Below the pieces are notes generated by a model. It was not told where the DNA came from. It made no database searches and was given only the letters and a program-made list of their open reading frames with translations. DNA of 64,000 nt from contig DATKRK010000278.1 of NCBI GenBank assembly GCA_035532215.1, forward strand, positions 1 through 64,000, written 5' to 3'. A program made the translations under genes and the position numbers. Positions 8,536-16,845 of this stretch are shown here, in pieces. Every line of letters starts with the position of its first letter. The stretch's first letter is position 1. This DNA comes from JAICIG01 sp035532215 (GTDB lineage: Bacteria; Planctomycetota; Planctomycetia; Pirellulales; JAICIG01).

Positions 8536-9705
8536 TCAGGCCGACAGGCGTTGTTCGCGCCGCGGGTTGGGCTCGAAGACTTGCGAGAAGCGGCCGTCGG
8601 CGCTGGGCCTGAGCGTTCGCACGGCGCCGCGGTCGTCGGTCACGCGCAAATCGCCGCCGCAGACCTCGATGCGCTCGTCGCCGAGTCCTTCAAGCACGAC
8701 GCCCAAAGGCGCCCGCAACACCGAGTCGAATTCGACCAGCATCCGCCGGTGAACGACGAACACGCTACGGCCGATTTGCATCCGGTCGTTCGCCGAGGGA
8801 AACGGCGGCGGGGCGAAGTGCGTTTCGCCGTCCTCGCCGTCGTGCGGAGACAATAACTCCGACTCGCCGGTTGAATAGTCGTGCCGCAGGTTCGCCGTCG
8901 CGTCGCCGTCGGCGTGGTCGACGGTCGAGAGCGTGAAGCCGCGGCGATCGAAATCGACCAGCCGGCTATGATTGCGGCCGTCGCGCGTGACTTCGCCCGT
9001 CACGCCAACGTGGACGAAGGTGCATTGGTTCACGCGCGAGACGGAATTCGGATAGTGCTGGCCGAGGTGATTGTGGGCCGAGAACCAAAGCTTGATCTGC
9101 GGATGATCTTCGACCAGCTTGATGAAGCGGCCGGGCCGATCGGTGTGGTTCATCCAGGCGTTCGGGCACTTCAGGTGAATGCTCTGCAACACGCGCAGGC
9201 CCGAGCCGAGGATCGGGGCGTGCGAAAACACGAACGTCGGCCGGGTGCGGTTCTGGGCCAAGGTGGTCCGCAGCCAAGCGATCTGCAACTCGTCGAGATA
9301 CACTTCGTGGCAGCAGCCGGTGTTGGCGCGAAACCGCGTCGACGACAGACAAATGGCCAACGCATCGCCAAGATCGACTGCGTGATAGGGCCGCTCCTGG
9401 CCGAAGGCCTCGCACCAGGCGCCCACGGCCTGGGCATCGGAATGGTAATCGGGCCCTTCGAGATCGTGATTGCCCATCAGCGTGTGAAACGGGCGGTCGA
9501 AACCGGAGAGGAATTCAAGCCCTTCCATGAACGACCGCCACGTGCCGCAGTGGCTGTATCCGCCTTGGTCTCCGAGTTGAAACACGATGTCGGGCCGCTG
9601 GGCCACAAGTTGCTCGCGGGCGGCCCGGTAACGGGCTTCTTGCGGAGTTTCGTAGTGTAAATCGCCCAGCACGGCCAAGCGTTGGCCGGAGTCCTCTCTT
9701 ACCAT
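8536..9705 (-). CDS. Metallophosphoesterase (calcineurin-like)
   Basis: The 389-residue protein carries the full calcineurin-like phosphoesterase motif set: GDLH (Asp15, His17), GDQGG (Asp46), GNHD (Asn79, His80), FSHAP and FSAHNH further on. The first 240 residues form the catalytic domain. The remaining 150 residues are beta-rich and unassigned. No signal peptide is seen, so it is probably cytoplasmic. AAGGAA six bases upstream supports the start. It is the first gene of a likely two-gene operon with the MATE exporter. The substrate is unknown. Confidence 0.85.
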   Translation of the reverse strand: MVREDSGQRLAVLGDLHYETPQEARYRAAREQLVAQRPDIVFQLGDQGGYSHCGTWRSFMEGLEFLSGFDRPFHTLMGNHDLEGPDYHSDAQAVGAWCEAFGQERPYHAVDLGDALAICLSSTRFRANTGCCHEVYLDELQIAWLRTTLAQNRTRPTFVFSHAPILGSGLRVLQSIHLKCPNAWMNHTDRPGRFIKLVEDHPQIKLWFSAHNHLGQHYPNSVSRVNQCTFVHVGVTGEVTRDGRNHSRLVDFDRRGFTLSTVDHADGDATANLRHDYSTGESELLSPHDGEDGETHFAPPPFPSANDRMQIGRSVFVVHRRMLVEFDSVLRAPLGVVLEGLGDERIEVCGGDLRVTDDRGAVRTLRPSADGRFSQVFEPNPRREQRLSA

Positions 9706-10008
9706 TCGATTTCCTTCTTGCTACAACCCATCTCTTTTTTTCGTGTATTTCCTCGATTTTAGGCCGAAGCAGGCATCCTGGGGAAGGTCGAAACTGCAAG
9801 GCTTTGATGAGAAAACCGCGAAAATTCGGCCTTGCTTTGGGAATCCTATGTCATGGCGGACGACCTCGCCCCGTTCCAGGGTCGTCTAACTCGTCGAATT
9901 CCAGGCGTTCAGCAGCTACACTGACCGCCGTATCCCTGCGCCAAGCCGTAGGGTGCGGCGCAGCCGCACGCGAGCCGACGAATAACGCTTTCGAAAGGAA
10001 TTGAACCG
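9706..10008. other. Intergenic stretch, upstream of metallophosphoesterase
   Basis: No gene is seen. The 9706-9790 part should carry the promoter of the minus-strand metallophosphoesterase operon. The part near 9950-9975 contains a small palindrome GGTGCGGCGCAGCCGCAC. The sequence just ahead of 10009 may be the decayed front of the SGNH hydrolase gene. Confidence 0.5.
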
Positions 10009-10308
10009 ATGACGCGCTTTGCTTGGGCGGTGCACCAGGCGTTGCCCGAGACGCAAATCGCGTTCATCTCGATCAAGCCATGCCCCAAGCGCTGGGCGCT
10101 CGTCGATCGCGTCCGCCGGGCCAACTCGTCGATCGCCGAATTCATCGCCGGCGACAAGCGGCTGCACTTCGTCGACGTGTTTCCGCCGACGCTGGGCGCC
10201 GACGGCAAACCTCGCCCAGAACTGTTTCGCGAAGACGGGTTGCACCTGACCGCCGCAGGCTACAAGCTCTGGGCCTCGGCCGTACGGGCGACGCTTGGCG
10301 AGAAGTGA
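10009..10308 (+). pseudogene. C-terminal remnant of an SGNH/GDSL hydrolase
   Basis: The 99 residues match the C-terminal half of an SGNH hydrolase. FISIKPCPKRWALVDRV and FVDVFPPTLGADGKP lead to the catalytic Asp-His block DGLHLTAAGYKLW. The N-terminal block with the GDS nucleophile and the oxyanion Gly/Asn blocks is absent. No upstream frame within 300 bases restores it. An AAGGA sits nine bases before the ATG, so a small product might still be made, but it could not be a complete hydrolase. I interpret it as a gene remnant left by a deletion. Confidence 0.7.
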
Positions 10309-10336
10309 GCGTTTTGGGGCGGGCGAATTTGGCGAT

Positions 10337-11107
10337 TTACGTCTCGTTGGCGAGTCTTTCAACCGCCGGCCGTTCGTCCTTGAGCGCCACCCCGCTGATC
10401 TTCCGCCGCAGGGCTTCGCCGAGTAGGTAGTGAATGGTGGCGGCTGCGGCGGCGGGCGGCAGGCCTGCGGGGCGAATATTCGAAACGCAATTCCGCTCGG
10501 CGTCGGTGCGGCCGGGCCGCGGATCGAAAACCAGGTAGGCGCCCAGGCTGTCGGGCGAACTGAGGCCCGGCCGCTCGCCGAGCAGAATCACGGCCGCTTG
10601 GGCGCCGAGCACCTGGCCGATCTCGTCTTCAATGGCGACGCGGCCGTGCGAGACGACCGTCACCGGCGCTAGGCGCCAGCCGTCGCGCCGGGCCAAGGAC
10701 ATCAAGGCGGCGAGCACGCCGATCGCATGACGCTCGACGGCCAGCGCCGACAACCCGTCGGAAACGATGATCGCCACGTCCGGCGGTTCGGCGCCGCGGG
10801 TCAGCAGTCTGCGGCTTTCGTCGGCCAGGCGGCGTCCCAAATCGGGCCGCGCCAAAAAAGTCTTGCGGTCGACGGCCTCGCTATGCGCGACGACCGTGGG
10901 CAGGCCGAGCCGGGCAATCTGCGCAGCCAGCGACGCCGGATCGAACGGCTCTTGCACCGCGTCGCGCGCTTGTGCGTGCGAGCGTTGAAAGTCGAGCTGT
11001 TCGTGCGTTGGCAGGCTGCCGCCGGCGCGGCCCAAAGCGATGCGGGCCGGCGTCAGTTCCCTCAGGCGGCGCCAGGGATCAGGCTTTGCGAGCAGTTCGT
11101 CGCTCAT
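10337..11107 (-). CDS. eutC: Ethanolamine ammonia-lyase small subunit EutC
   Basis: The 256-residue protein (from the ATG at 11107) has the EutC pattern: LTPARIALGRAGGSLPTHEQ near residues 18-37, the DFQRSHAQARDAV helix, and SDGLSALAVERHA and GERPGLSSPDSLGAYLVFDP in the C-terminal part. EutC pairs with the large subunit EutB in the cobalamin-dependent conversion of ethanolamine to acetaldehyde and ammonia. EutB normally lies directly upstream, but the 240 bases upstream hold no such gene and no EutB appears in this window. A TTG at 11137 would add ten residues; it lacks a clear ribosome binding site. Confidence 0.85.
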   Translation of the reverse strand: MSDELLAKPDPWRRLRELTPARIALGRAGGSLPTHEQLDFQRSHAQARDAVQEPFDPASLAAQIARLGLPTVVAHSEAVDRKTFLARPDLGRRLADESRRLLTRGAEPPDVAIIVSDGLSALAVERHAIGVLAALMSLARRDGWRLAPVTVVSHGRVAIEDEIGQVLGAQAAVILLGERPGLSSPDSLGAYLVFDPRPGRTDAERNCVSNIRPAGLPPAAAAATIHYLLGEALRRKISGVALKDERPAVERLANET

Positions 11108-11345
11108 CGGGGACCGGCCTAATAAACTGCTTTTCAACGAGGGTGCTGCGCTGTATGCTGCAACTGGACTTATAGCAGCAGCGTTTCTTTTTCTTCTGGT
11201 GGCTGCTCTATGGCGAGTAGCTTTCTGCGCGCGAGTTTAACGTCTCGCCGCCGCCTTTGCGACGGCTGGGGCATTTCTTTGATCGCGACCTGTCCGGGCG
11301 ATCCCTGCTCTTCTTCCCTTCCCCCGTCGTGTAGCGGAGGCTGAA

Positions 11346-11681
11346 ATGTCGGAGTTTCACGGTAATTTGCTCATTGGCGGAATGACGCTCAAAAATCTAT
11401 CCGGAACGCTCGACGAGGATACTCTCGCCGAAAACGCCCGCTGGCACGGCGAGTTTTCCATCGACCCGCAGCAATCTCGGCTGCTCGAGTCGGGGCGGCC
11501 CTACCGGTTGGAACTCGAAGACGGCCGAGCCGGAAAAATCGTCATCCTGCGAGTCGACCGTGTCGCCGGGCGGCAGACGATGCAGGCCGTGTTTGATGGT
11601 TTAACGGCGATCGAGGACGGGCGCCGTTGGGAAACTCGCGAGCCAGCGGCGCGCGAGGAAGCCGCGCCGGCCTTTGATTGA
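11346..11681 (+). CDS. Hypothetical protein, small
   Basis: The 111-residue soluble protein starts MSEFHGNLLIGG, with no signal peptide or membrane helix. It has alternating strand-like segments (RLELEDGRAGKIVILRVD) and an acidic tail. No family was recognised. It is followed 61 bases later by another small protein on the same strand, and the two may be co-transcribed. The codon choice is GC-rich and similar to the neighbours, which supports a real gene. Confidence 0.6.
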   Translation: MSEFHGNLLIGGMTLKNLSGTLDEDTLAENARWHGEFSIDPQQSRLLESGRPYRLELEDGRAGKIVILRVDRVAGRQTMQAVFDGLTAIEDGRRWETREPAAREEAAPAFD

Positions 11682-11742
11682 AACGGGCAAGTCGCCGTGC
11701 ATTTGTAATTCTCATGTTGTTTCTTTCTGCCGTTGAGTCGCC

Positions 11743-12066
11743 ATGAGCGCCGGACGCCTGATCGCCAGCCATCGCTTCGAGCCCGATCGCCTCGACGAGG
11801 CGCTCGAGTTCCTGAAGCGCATTCGCAGCGAATTGCGGATGGTCCGCAAGGTTCGAGTCTTCCCCGACCGGGTGCAAGTCCTGGACGTCAACGGCGACTG
11901 GTTCGAGGTCCAAGGCGTCGGCTACCCGGATGCCGCAGTGGTCGAAATCCTTTCGGCCGTGAACGCCGCCTTCAAGCGCGACAGCATCCACAAGCCCATC
12001 GCCGACGAATACAAGGAGTTCAACGCCGGCCGGCGTTATGCCTGGGCGGCCGACCGCGTAATGTGA
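11743..12066 (+). CDS. Hypothetical protein, small
   Basis: The 107-residue protein has a helical start (RLDEALEFLKRIRSELRM) followed by beta-like segments (RVFPDRVQVLDVNGDWFEV) and a basic C-terminus. There is no signal peptide. No family was recognised. Its position directly after the 111-residue protein, in the same orientation, suggests a two-gene unit. The stop is followed by a strong palindrome that could end transcription. Confidence 0.6.
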   Translation: MSAGRLIASHRFEPDRLDEALEFLKRIRSELRMVRKVRVFPDRVQVLDVNGDWFEVQGVGYPDAAVVEILSAVNAAFKRDSIHKPIADEYKEFNAGRRYAWAADRVM

Positions 12067-12084
12067 AAGGAAAGAATTAAAAGT

Positions 12085-12172
12085 CACCGCTCCCTTTGGG
12101 AGAGGGTTAGGGTGATGGCGAGAACTTCCGCACGAACGGCCCTCACCCCGGCCCTCTCCCAGAGGGAGAGGG
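12085..12172. repeat. Palindromic CTCCC/GGGAG interspersed repeat
   Basis: A left arm at 12090-12114 (CTCCCTTTGGGAGAGGG then TTAGGGTGA) pairs with a right arm at 12142-12171 (TCACCCCGGCCCTC then CCAGAGGGAGAGGG). Each arm is itself partly self-complementary, so a branched hairpin can form. This kind of element is widespread in intergenic DNA of several phyla. It lies between convergent genes and could also serve as a terminator. Confidence 0.7.
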
Positions 12173-12182
12173 AAAATACGTT

Positions 12183-12425
12183 TCAAAAGTTTTCCCGCAA
12201 GCCTAACCGGCGATAGCGAATATTTCGGGGATCCATCGTATGCCCCCAAGAAATGTCGTCCACCGCGGCGTCAAACGCCTCCGCGAGCCGCAGTCGCTCG
12301 GCGGGGCTGGGAGTCCAGCGTCCCAGGGCGATCGCTGCGACGCGCTCGGGCGACAGCCGGCTGCGCTGGGCGACGTCCTCGATCGTCAAGCCGGTTTCCT
12401 CGAACAAGAGGTCAATGGTTTTCAC
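12183..12425 (-). CDS. Small XRE-type helix-turn-helix protein
   Basis: The 80-residue protein is almost entirely one XRE-like helix-turn-helix. LLFEETGLTIEDVAQRSRL forms the first helices, then SPERVAAIALGRWTPSP and AERLRLAEAFDAAVDDISWG complete the five-helix fold, with a short basic tail (RNIRYRRLG). It probably binds DNA as a dimer. It is divergent from the PFOR genes and its start is 82 bases from the PFOR start, so it may regulate them. This is inferred from position only. Confidence 0.65.
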   Translation of the reverse strand: MKTIDLLFEETGLTIEDVAQRSRLSPERVAAIALGRWTPSPAERLRLAEAFDAAVDDISWGHTMDPRNIRYRRLGLRENF

Positions 12426-12506
12426 GCGCGCTCGCTGTGTTCAACGTAATTTCGCTGGTATCCGTCAATTGTTCTTAGCTTCTATTCAACCACCACGGAG
12501 TGCTTC

Positions 12507-14504
12507 ATGGCAACGGTTCCGTTCGACAAAATCTCGCGTATTCCCGCCGAGGAAGTCAGCGAGCCCAAATTCCAGTACCCCGGCATTCCGACTACCTGCG
12601 ACGGCGCCGAGGCCGTGGTTTGGGTCGAGTCTCGCATCAGTCAGGGGTCGGGCGCCTACCCGATCACCAGTTCGACCACGATGGGCGGCGGATTCAACGC
12701 GGCGATGATGAACGGCGTGCCGAACCTGTGGGGAGAGCAGTTGGTGTTCGTCGAGCCGGAAAGCGAGCATTCGGCCGCCACCTTTTGTGAAGGTTTCGCC
12801 TTGGCGGGCGGCCGCGTGACCAACTTCACTTCGGGCCAGGGGCTGGTGCTGATGAAGGAGGTGCTGTACACGATTTCCGGCAAGCGGCTGCCGGTGGTGT
12901 TCAACATCGGCGCTCGGGCGCTCACCAGCCAAGGGCTGAACGTTCACGCCGGCCACGACGACATCATGAGCGTGGCCGACTGCGGTTGGGGCGTGCTGTT
13001 CGCCCGTAACGCCCAGGAGGCGGGCGACTTGTGCCTCATCTGCCGCCGCGCGGCCGAGGCCGGCAAGACGCCCTTTTTGAACGTGCAAGACGGCTTCCTC
13101 ACGACGCACACGGTCGAATCGGTGCGGCTGCCTGAGCCCGAGTTCATGAAAGAATTCGTCGGCAAGCCCCAAGACAAGCTCGTGAATTTGATGGATCCGT
13201 CCAACCCGCTGATGTCGGGCGTGGTCCAAAACCAGGATTCGTACATGAAAGGAAAGATCGCCCAGCGCTGGTACTACGACCAATGCGCGCCGGCCCTGCG
13301 AGAAGCCTTCGAGGAGTTCTATCGCGCCACCGGCAGGCACTACGATTTCGTCGACGCTTATCGCTGCGAAGACGCCGACTACATTATCGTCGGCATGGGT
13401 TCCTATATGGAAACGGCCCAGGCGACCGTCGATTACTTGCGCGAGCATAAGAACCTCAAAGCCGGCTGCCTGAACATTTATTGCTTCCGGCCATTCCCTT
13501 CGCAGATCATCGTCGACGCCCTGAAGAACTGCCAGGCCTTCAGCGTGCTCGAGCGGATGGACGATCCGCTTTCTACCACCGGCAACCACCTGACGCGCGA
13601 GATCAAGGCGGCGTTCTGCGACGCGGCCACGGGCCAGAACGGCCTGGAGAAGATCGATCGCGTGCCGCGGATCTACGGCGGCGCCGCCGGCCTGGGCAGC
13701 CGCGACGTGCGGCCCGGCGACCTGATCGCCGTGTTCGAAAACATGCGGCATGAAGGTTCCGACTTTTTCTGCATCGGCATCGATCACGCGCTGGCGCTCA
13801 AATGCGCCGAAGACCCCGATCTGCGGCCGCGCGGCGGCTTCTCGATGCGCGGGCATTCGGTTGGCGGCTTCGGCTCGGTGACGACCAACAAGGTCATCGC
13901 CACGATCGGCGGCCAGGTGTTCGGCAAGGACGTGCAGGCCTATCCGAAATACGGCTCGGAGAAAAAGGGCCTGCCGACGACCTATTATCTGACGATCGCC
14001 GACTCGCACATCTATACCCACAGCGAGTTGGAGCACGTCGATCTGGTGGTGCTCAACGACACGACGGCGCTATTCAGCGGCAACCCGCTTGCCGGCCTGG
14101 TCGAAGGCGGGGCGGTGTTCATGCAAAGCCCCTATACCGAGCCCGCCGACGTCTGGCAGCGGATTCCCGAGCATCCCAAGCGGACGATTCGCGACAAGCG
14201 AATCCGCGTGTTCTTCGCCGACATGGTCAAGATCGCCCGGCAGGTGGCTTCCGAAGCCGACCTGGAAATGCGCATGCAAGGGATCGTGCTGCTGGGAGCG
14301 TTCCTCAAACTCACCCCTTACGCCAAGCAAAGCGAGATGTCGGACGACGAAGTCTACGCTGGCGTCGAAAAGGCGCTGCGCAAGTATTTCGGCAAGCGCG
14401 GAGATCGCGTGGTGCAGGACAATCTCGATTGCGTCAAGCGGGGCTACAACGAGATGCAGGAAATTCCCGCTTCGATCATGACTTCCCAAACCGCTCACGC
14501 CTGA
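12507..14504 (+). CDS. Pyruvate:ferredoxin oxidoreductase, alpha/gamma part
   Basis: The 665-residue protein corresponds to the N-terminal half of single-chain PFOR. Residues about 25-250 form the pyrimidine-binding alpha domain, with YPITSSTTMGG at 51-61. The middle part is the transketolase-C-like domain (ADYIIVGMGSYMETA). The C-terminal third is the gamma domain, beginning near FSMRGHSVGGFGSVTTNK (about residue 447). It catalyses pyruvate plus CoA to acetyl-CoA, CO2 and reduced ferredoxin, together with the next gene product. Pyruvate is favoured over other oxoacids because of the PFOR-type segments in both subunits. The next gene starts 13 bases after its stop. Confidence 0.9.
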   Translation: MATVPFDKISRIPAEEVSEPKFQYPGIPTTCDGAEAVVWVESRISQGSGAYPITSSTTMGGGFNAAMMNGVPNLWGEQLVFVEPESEHSAATFCEGFALAGGRVTNFTSGQGLVLMKEVLYTISGKRLPVVFNIGARALTSQGLNVHAGHDDIMSVADCGWGVLFARNAQEAGDLCLICRRAAEAGKTPFLNVQDGFLTTHTVESVRLPEPEFMKEFVGKPQDKLVNLMDPSNPLMSGVVQNQDSYMKGKIAQRWYYDQCAPALREAFEEFYRATGRHYDFVDAYRCEDADYIIVGMGSYMETAQATVDYLREHKNLKAGCLNIYCFRPFPSQIIVDALKNCQAFSVLERMDDPLSTTGNHLTREIKAAFCDAATGQNGLEKIDRVPRIYGGAAGLGSRDVRPGDLIAVFENMRHEGSDFFCIGIDHALALKCAEDPDLRPRGGFSMRGHSVGGFGSVTTNKVIATIGGQVFGKDVQAYPKYGSEKKGLPTTYYLTIADSHIYTHSELEHVDLVVLNDTTALFSGNPLAGLVEGGAVFMQSPYTEPADVWQRIPEHPKRTIRDKRIRVFFADMVKIARQVASEADLEMRMQGIVLLGAFLKLTPYAKQSEMSDDEVYAGVEKALRKYFGKRGDRVVQDNLDCVKRGYNEMQEIPASIMTSQTAHA

Positions 14505-14517
14505 AAGGTTTTCGAAT

Positions 14518-16179
14518 ATGGCTACCGTCGAGAAAAACGGCTCCGAATCGCATTCCTCCATGAACGAGGCCAGCGAACGCGATCCGTTCAACAACAACTG
14601 CTACGGCACGCTCGTTGATGCTTCCTATAAAACCGTCAGCTTGCCGATCCTGGACGTGCGCGACTTCAACGACCGCATCATTCGCGGCTACGAAGAAGGC
14701 TACGGCGAAAAGCAACTGCCGGCCGAGTTGTCGTTGGCCCGCTCGCTGGTCCCCGCCGGCACCGCGGCCTTGCGCGATTTCAGCTACGTGGCGCCGGAAA
14801 TCCCGGAATACATCGCCGGCAACTGCACCGGCTGCATGGACTGCGTCACCGAATGCCCCGACACGGCGATCCTGGGCAAGGTGATCGCCGAGTCGTCGCT
14901 GGAAGAAAAGCTGCAGACGATCGCCGATCCCGCCGACCGCGAGATGTTCGCCAGTCAGTGGTCGAAGACGCGGAAATACTACGAAGGCCCCAAGAAAAAG
15001 GGCCAGGAAGGAGGCCGCTTCGCGATCATCATCGACCCCAGCAAGTGCAAGGGCTGCGCCGAGTGCGTCACGGTCTGCGACGACAACGCGCTGAAGATGA
15101 TTCCCAAGACCGAGCAAGACATCCGCAACATCCGCCTGAGCCACCGGCTGTTCAAGCAGTTCGGCCCGTCCGACGAGCGGTACATCAACGACAACCTGCT
15201 GATCGATATGATGCTTCGCGAAAAGACGCACATCTATGTCGGCGGCGCCGGCTCGTGCGCCGGCTGCGGGGAAGGGACCGCGCTGCGGATGATGTGCGCG
15301 GCCACCGGGGCAAAATACGGCGATCAGTGGGGCATCGTCGCCGCCACCGGCTGCAACACGGTCTACACGTCGACCTACCCCTACAATCCCTACTTGGTCC
15401 CGTGGACCAACTCGCTGTTCGAAAACGCGCCGGCCGACGCGATGGGCGTCCGCGCGCGGTGGGACCAGGTCGGCTGGCAAGACAAGCCGCTGTGGTGCAT
15501 CGGCGGCGACGGGGCCATGTTTGATATTGGCTTCCAGTCGTTGTCGCGGCTGCTGGCCTCGGGCATGCACGTCAAGGTCTTCGTGCTCGACACCCAGGTT
15601 TATTCCAATACGGGCGGCCAGGCTTCGACCAGCACCTTCACCGGCCAGAACACGAAGATGAGCGTTCACGGCAAGGCCTTCGGCGGCAAGCAAGAGCGCC
15701 GCAAGGAGATCGCCCAGATCGCCATGATGCACCCCCGCACCTACGTCTCCCAGACGACCTGCGCCCACACGAACCATTTTTACAAAGCCGTGCTGGGCGC
15801 CTTGGAATTCGACGGACCGGCCGTCATCAATTGCTACACCACTTGCCAGCCCGAACACGGCGTGGCCGACAACATGGCTTCGGAACAGGCCCGCTTGGCG
15901 GTCGACACCCGGGCCTTCCCGCTCTTGATTTACGACCCGCGCGCCGGCGACACGATCAAGAAGCGTTTGTCGCTGCAAGGCAATCCGGCGATGAAGGAAG
16001 ACTGGTTCGCGAATCCCAAGACGGGGGAGACGGTCGATTTCATCGACTTCTGCCGCAGCGAAGGCCGGTTCTCGAAGCATTTTGATAAAGACGGCAATCC
16101 CTCGGAGTTGCTGCAACACGCCCGCGACGAGCGGCTCGAAAACTGGCACGTGCTGCAAGAGTTGGCCGGGTTGCGGTGA
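14518..16179 (+). CDS. Pyruvate:ferredoxin oxidoreductase, ferredoxin/beta part
   Basis: The 553-residue protein corresponds to the C-terminal half of PFOR. Two 4Fe-4S clusters are bound by CTGCMDC plus Cys113 (residues 103-113) and CKGCAEC plus Cys187 (177-187). The TPP-binding beta domain follows with SCAGCGEG near 247, GDGAMFDIGFQSLSRLL and the diagnostic YSNTGGQAS. It delivers electrons from the TPP site to ferredoxin or flavodoxin. The join between the two genes falls just before the ferredoxin domain of the fused enzyme. The pair is thus a two-subunit form with the same domain order as single-chain PFOR. Confidence 0.92.
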   Translation: MATVEKNGSESHSSMNEASERDPFNNNCYGTLVDASYKTVSLPILDVRDFNDRIIRGYEEGYGEKQLPAELSLARSLVPAGTAALRDFSYVAPEIPEYIAGNCTGCMDCVTECPDTAILGKVIAESSLEEKLQTIADPADREMFASQWSKTRKYYEGPKKKGQEGGRFAIIIDPSKCKGCAECVTVCDDNALKMIPKTEQDIRNIRLSHRLFKQFGPSDERYINDNLLIDMMLREKTHIYVGGAGSCAGCGEGTALRMMCAATGAKYGDQWGIVAATGCNTVYTSTYPYNPYLVPWTNSLFENAPADAMGVRARWDQVGWQDKPLWCIGGDGAMFDIGFQSLSRLLASGMHVKVFVLDTQVYSNTGGQASTSTFTGQNTKMSVHGKAFGGKQERRKEIAQIAMMHPRTYVSQTTCAHTNHFYKAVLGALEFDGPAVINCYTTCQPEHGVADNMASEQARLAVDTRAFPLLIYDPRAGDTIKKRLSLQGNPAMKEDWFANPKTGETVDFIDFCRSEGRFSKHFDKDGNPSELLQHARDERLENWHVLQELAGLR

Positions 16180-16278
16180 CGCTTGCCGCCGCCGGCGTTG
16201 CGAATCGCGCCCGTACAGGGCAACAGAAAAACGGGACGAATGCCCCGCCTTGTCTGAGGCGTGGCGGACGTTGCACGC

Positions 16279-16722
16279 ATGGATGAGTCTGGACCGCCGA
16301 CGATTCTCGTTGTCCTGTTCCCGCTCATTTTCATTACAATGTGGTGCGCGGTAAGCCTGAGGCTATCCACAATGGGCGGCTGGCGTCGGCTGGCAGACCG
16401 TTTTCCGCGGCGCGGTCAACCGTCCGGCAGGCGTTTCTGGTTGCAGAGCGGCAAATTCGGGCAGGTGGCGTACAGCCGCTGCCTCACGATCCGCAGTTCG
16501 CCAGATGGACTTTATCTTTCCATGTTGTTGCCATTTCGTCTCGGACATCCGCCGCTGTTCATTCCTTGGGACGCCGTTCACAACGCGACGGCGCGTCGTT
16601 TTCTCTGGATCGAGCACGTCGCGTTTGACGTTGGCTCGCCGAGTGTCGCGACGTTACAGTTGCCCAAAAAGGCTTTTGAGTTTCACGATGAGATCGATTG
16701 TCCCGAAAGATCGCATCGATGA
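16279..16722 (+). CDS. Membrane-anchored hypothetical protein
   Basis: The 147-residue protein (ATG at 16279; a GTG at 16261 is an alternative) has one N-terminal membrane helix, PPTILVVLFPLIFITMWCAV. A domain of about 110 residues follows with PLFIPWDAVHNATARRF and a closing beta segment. The domain has the rhythm of PH-like sensor folds, but no family is firmly recognised. It sits between PFOR and the cytochrome gene and may be independently transcribed. Confidence 0.6.
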   Translation: MDESGPPTILVVLFPLIFITMWCAVSLRLSTMGGWRRLADRFPRRGQPSGRRFWLQSGKFGQVAYSRCLTIRSSPDGLYLSMLLPFRLGHPPLFIPWDAVHNATARRFLWIEHVAFDVGSPSVATLQLPKKAFEFHDEIDCPERSHR

Positions 16723-16845
16723 ATTGCACGTATCGGCGAATTCCCGCCGAAAGCCGCTGCCGCAGAAAACCTTGACACGGGAAAAGCGGGCGCCTAGCTT
16801 GAAAACTGCACTGAGATTGAGCCTGCTTCCTTTAAGGCGGTGTGG

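Noticed and set aside
14476..16158. Long open frame opposite the PFOR beta gene
   Set aside because: It mirrors the PFOR coding frame, has no recognisable motif and conflicts with a clear two-cluster ferredoxin domain.
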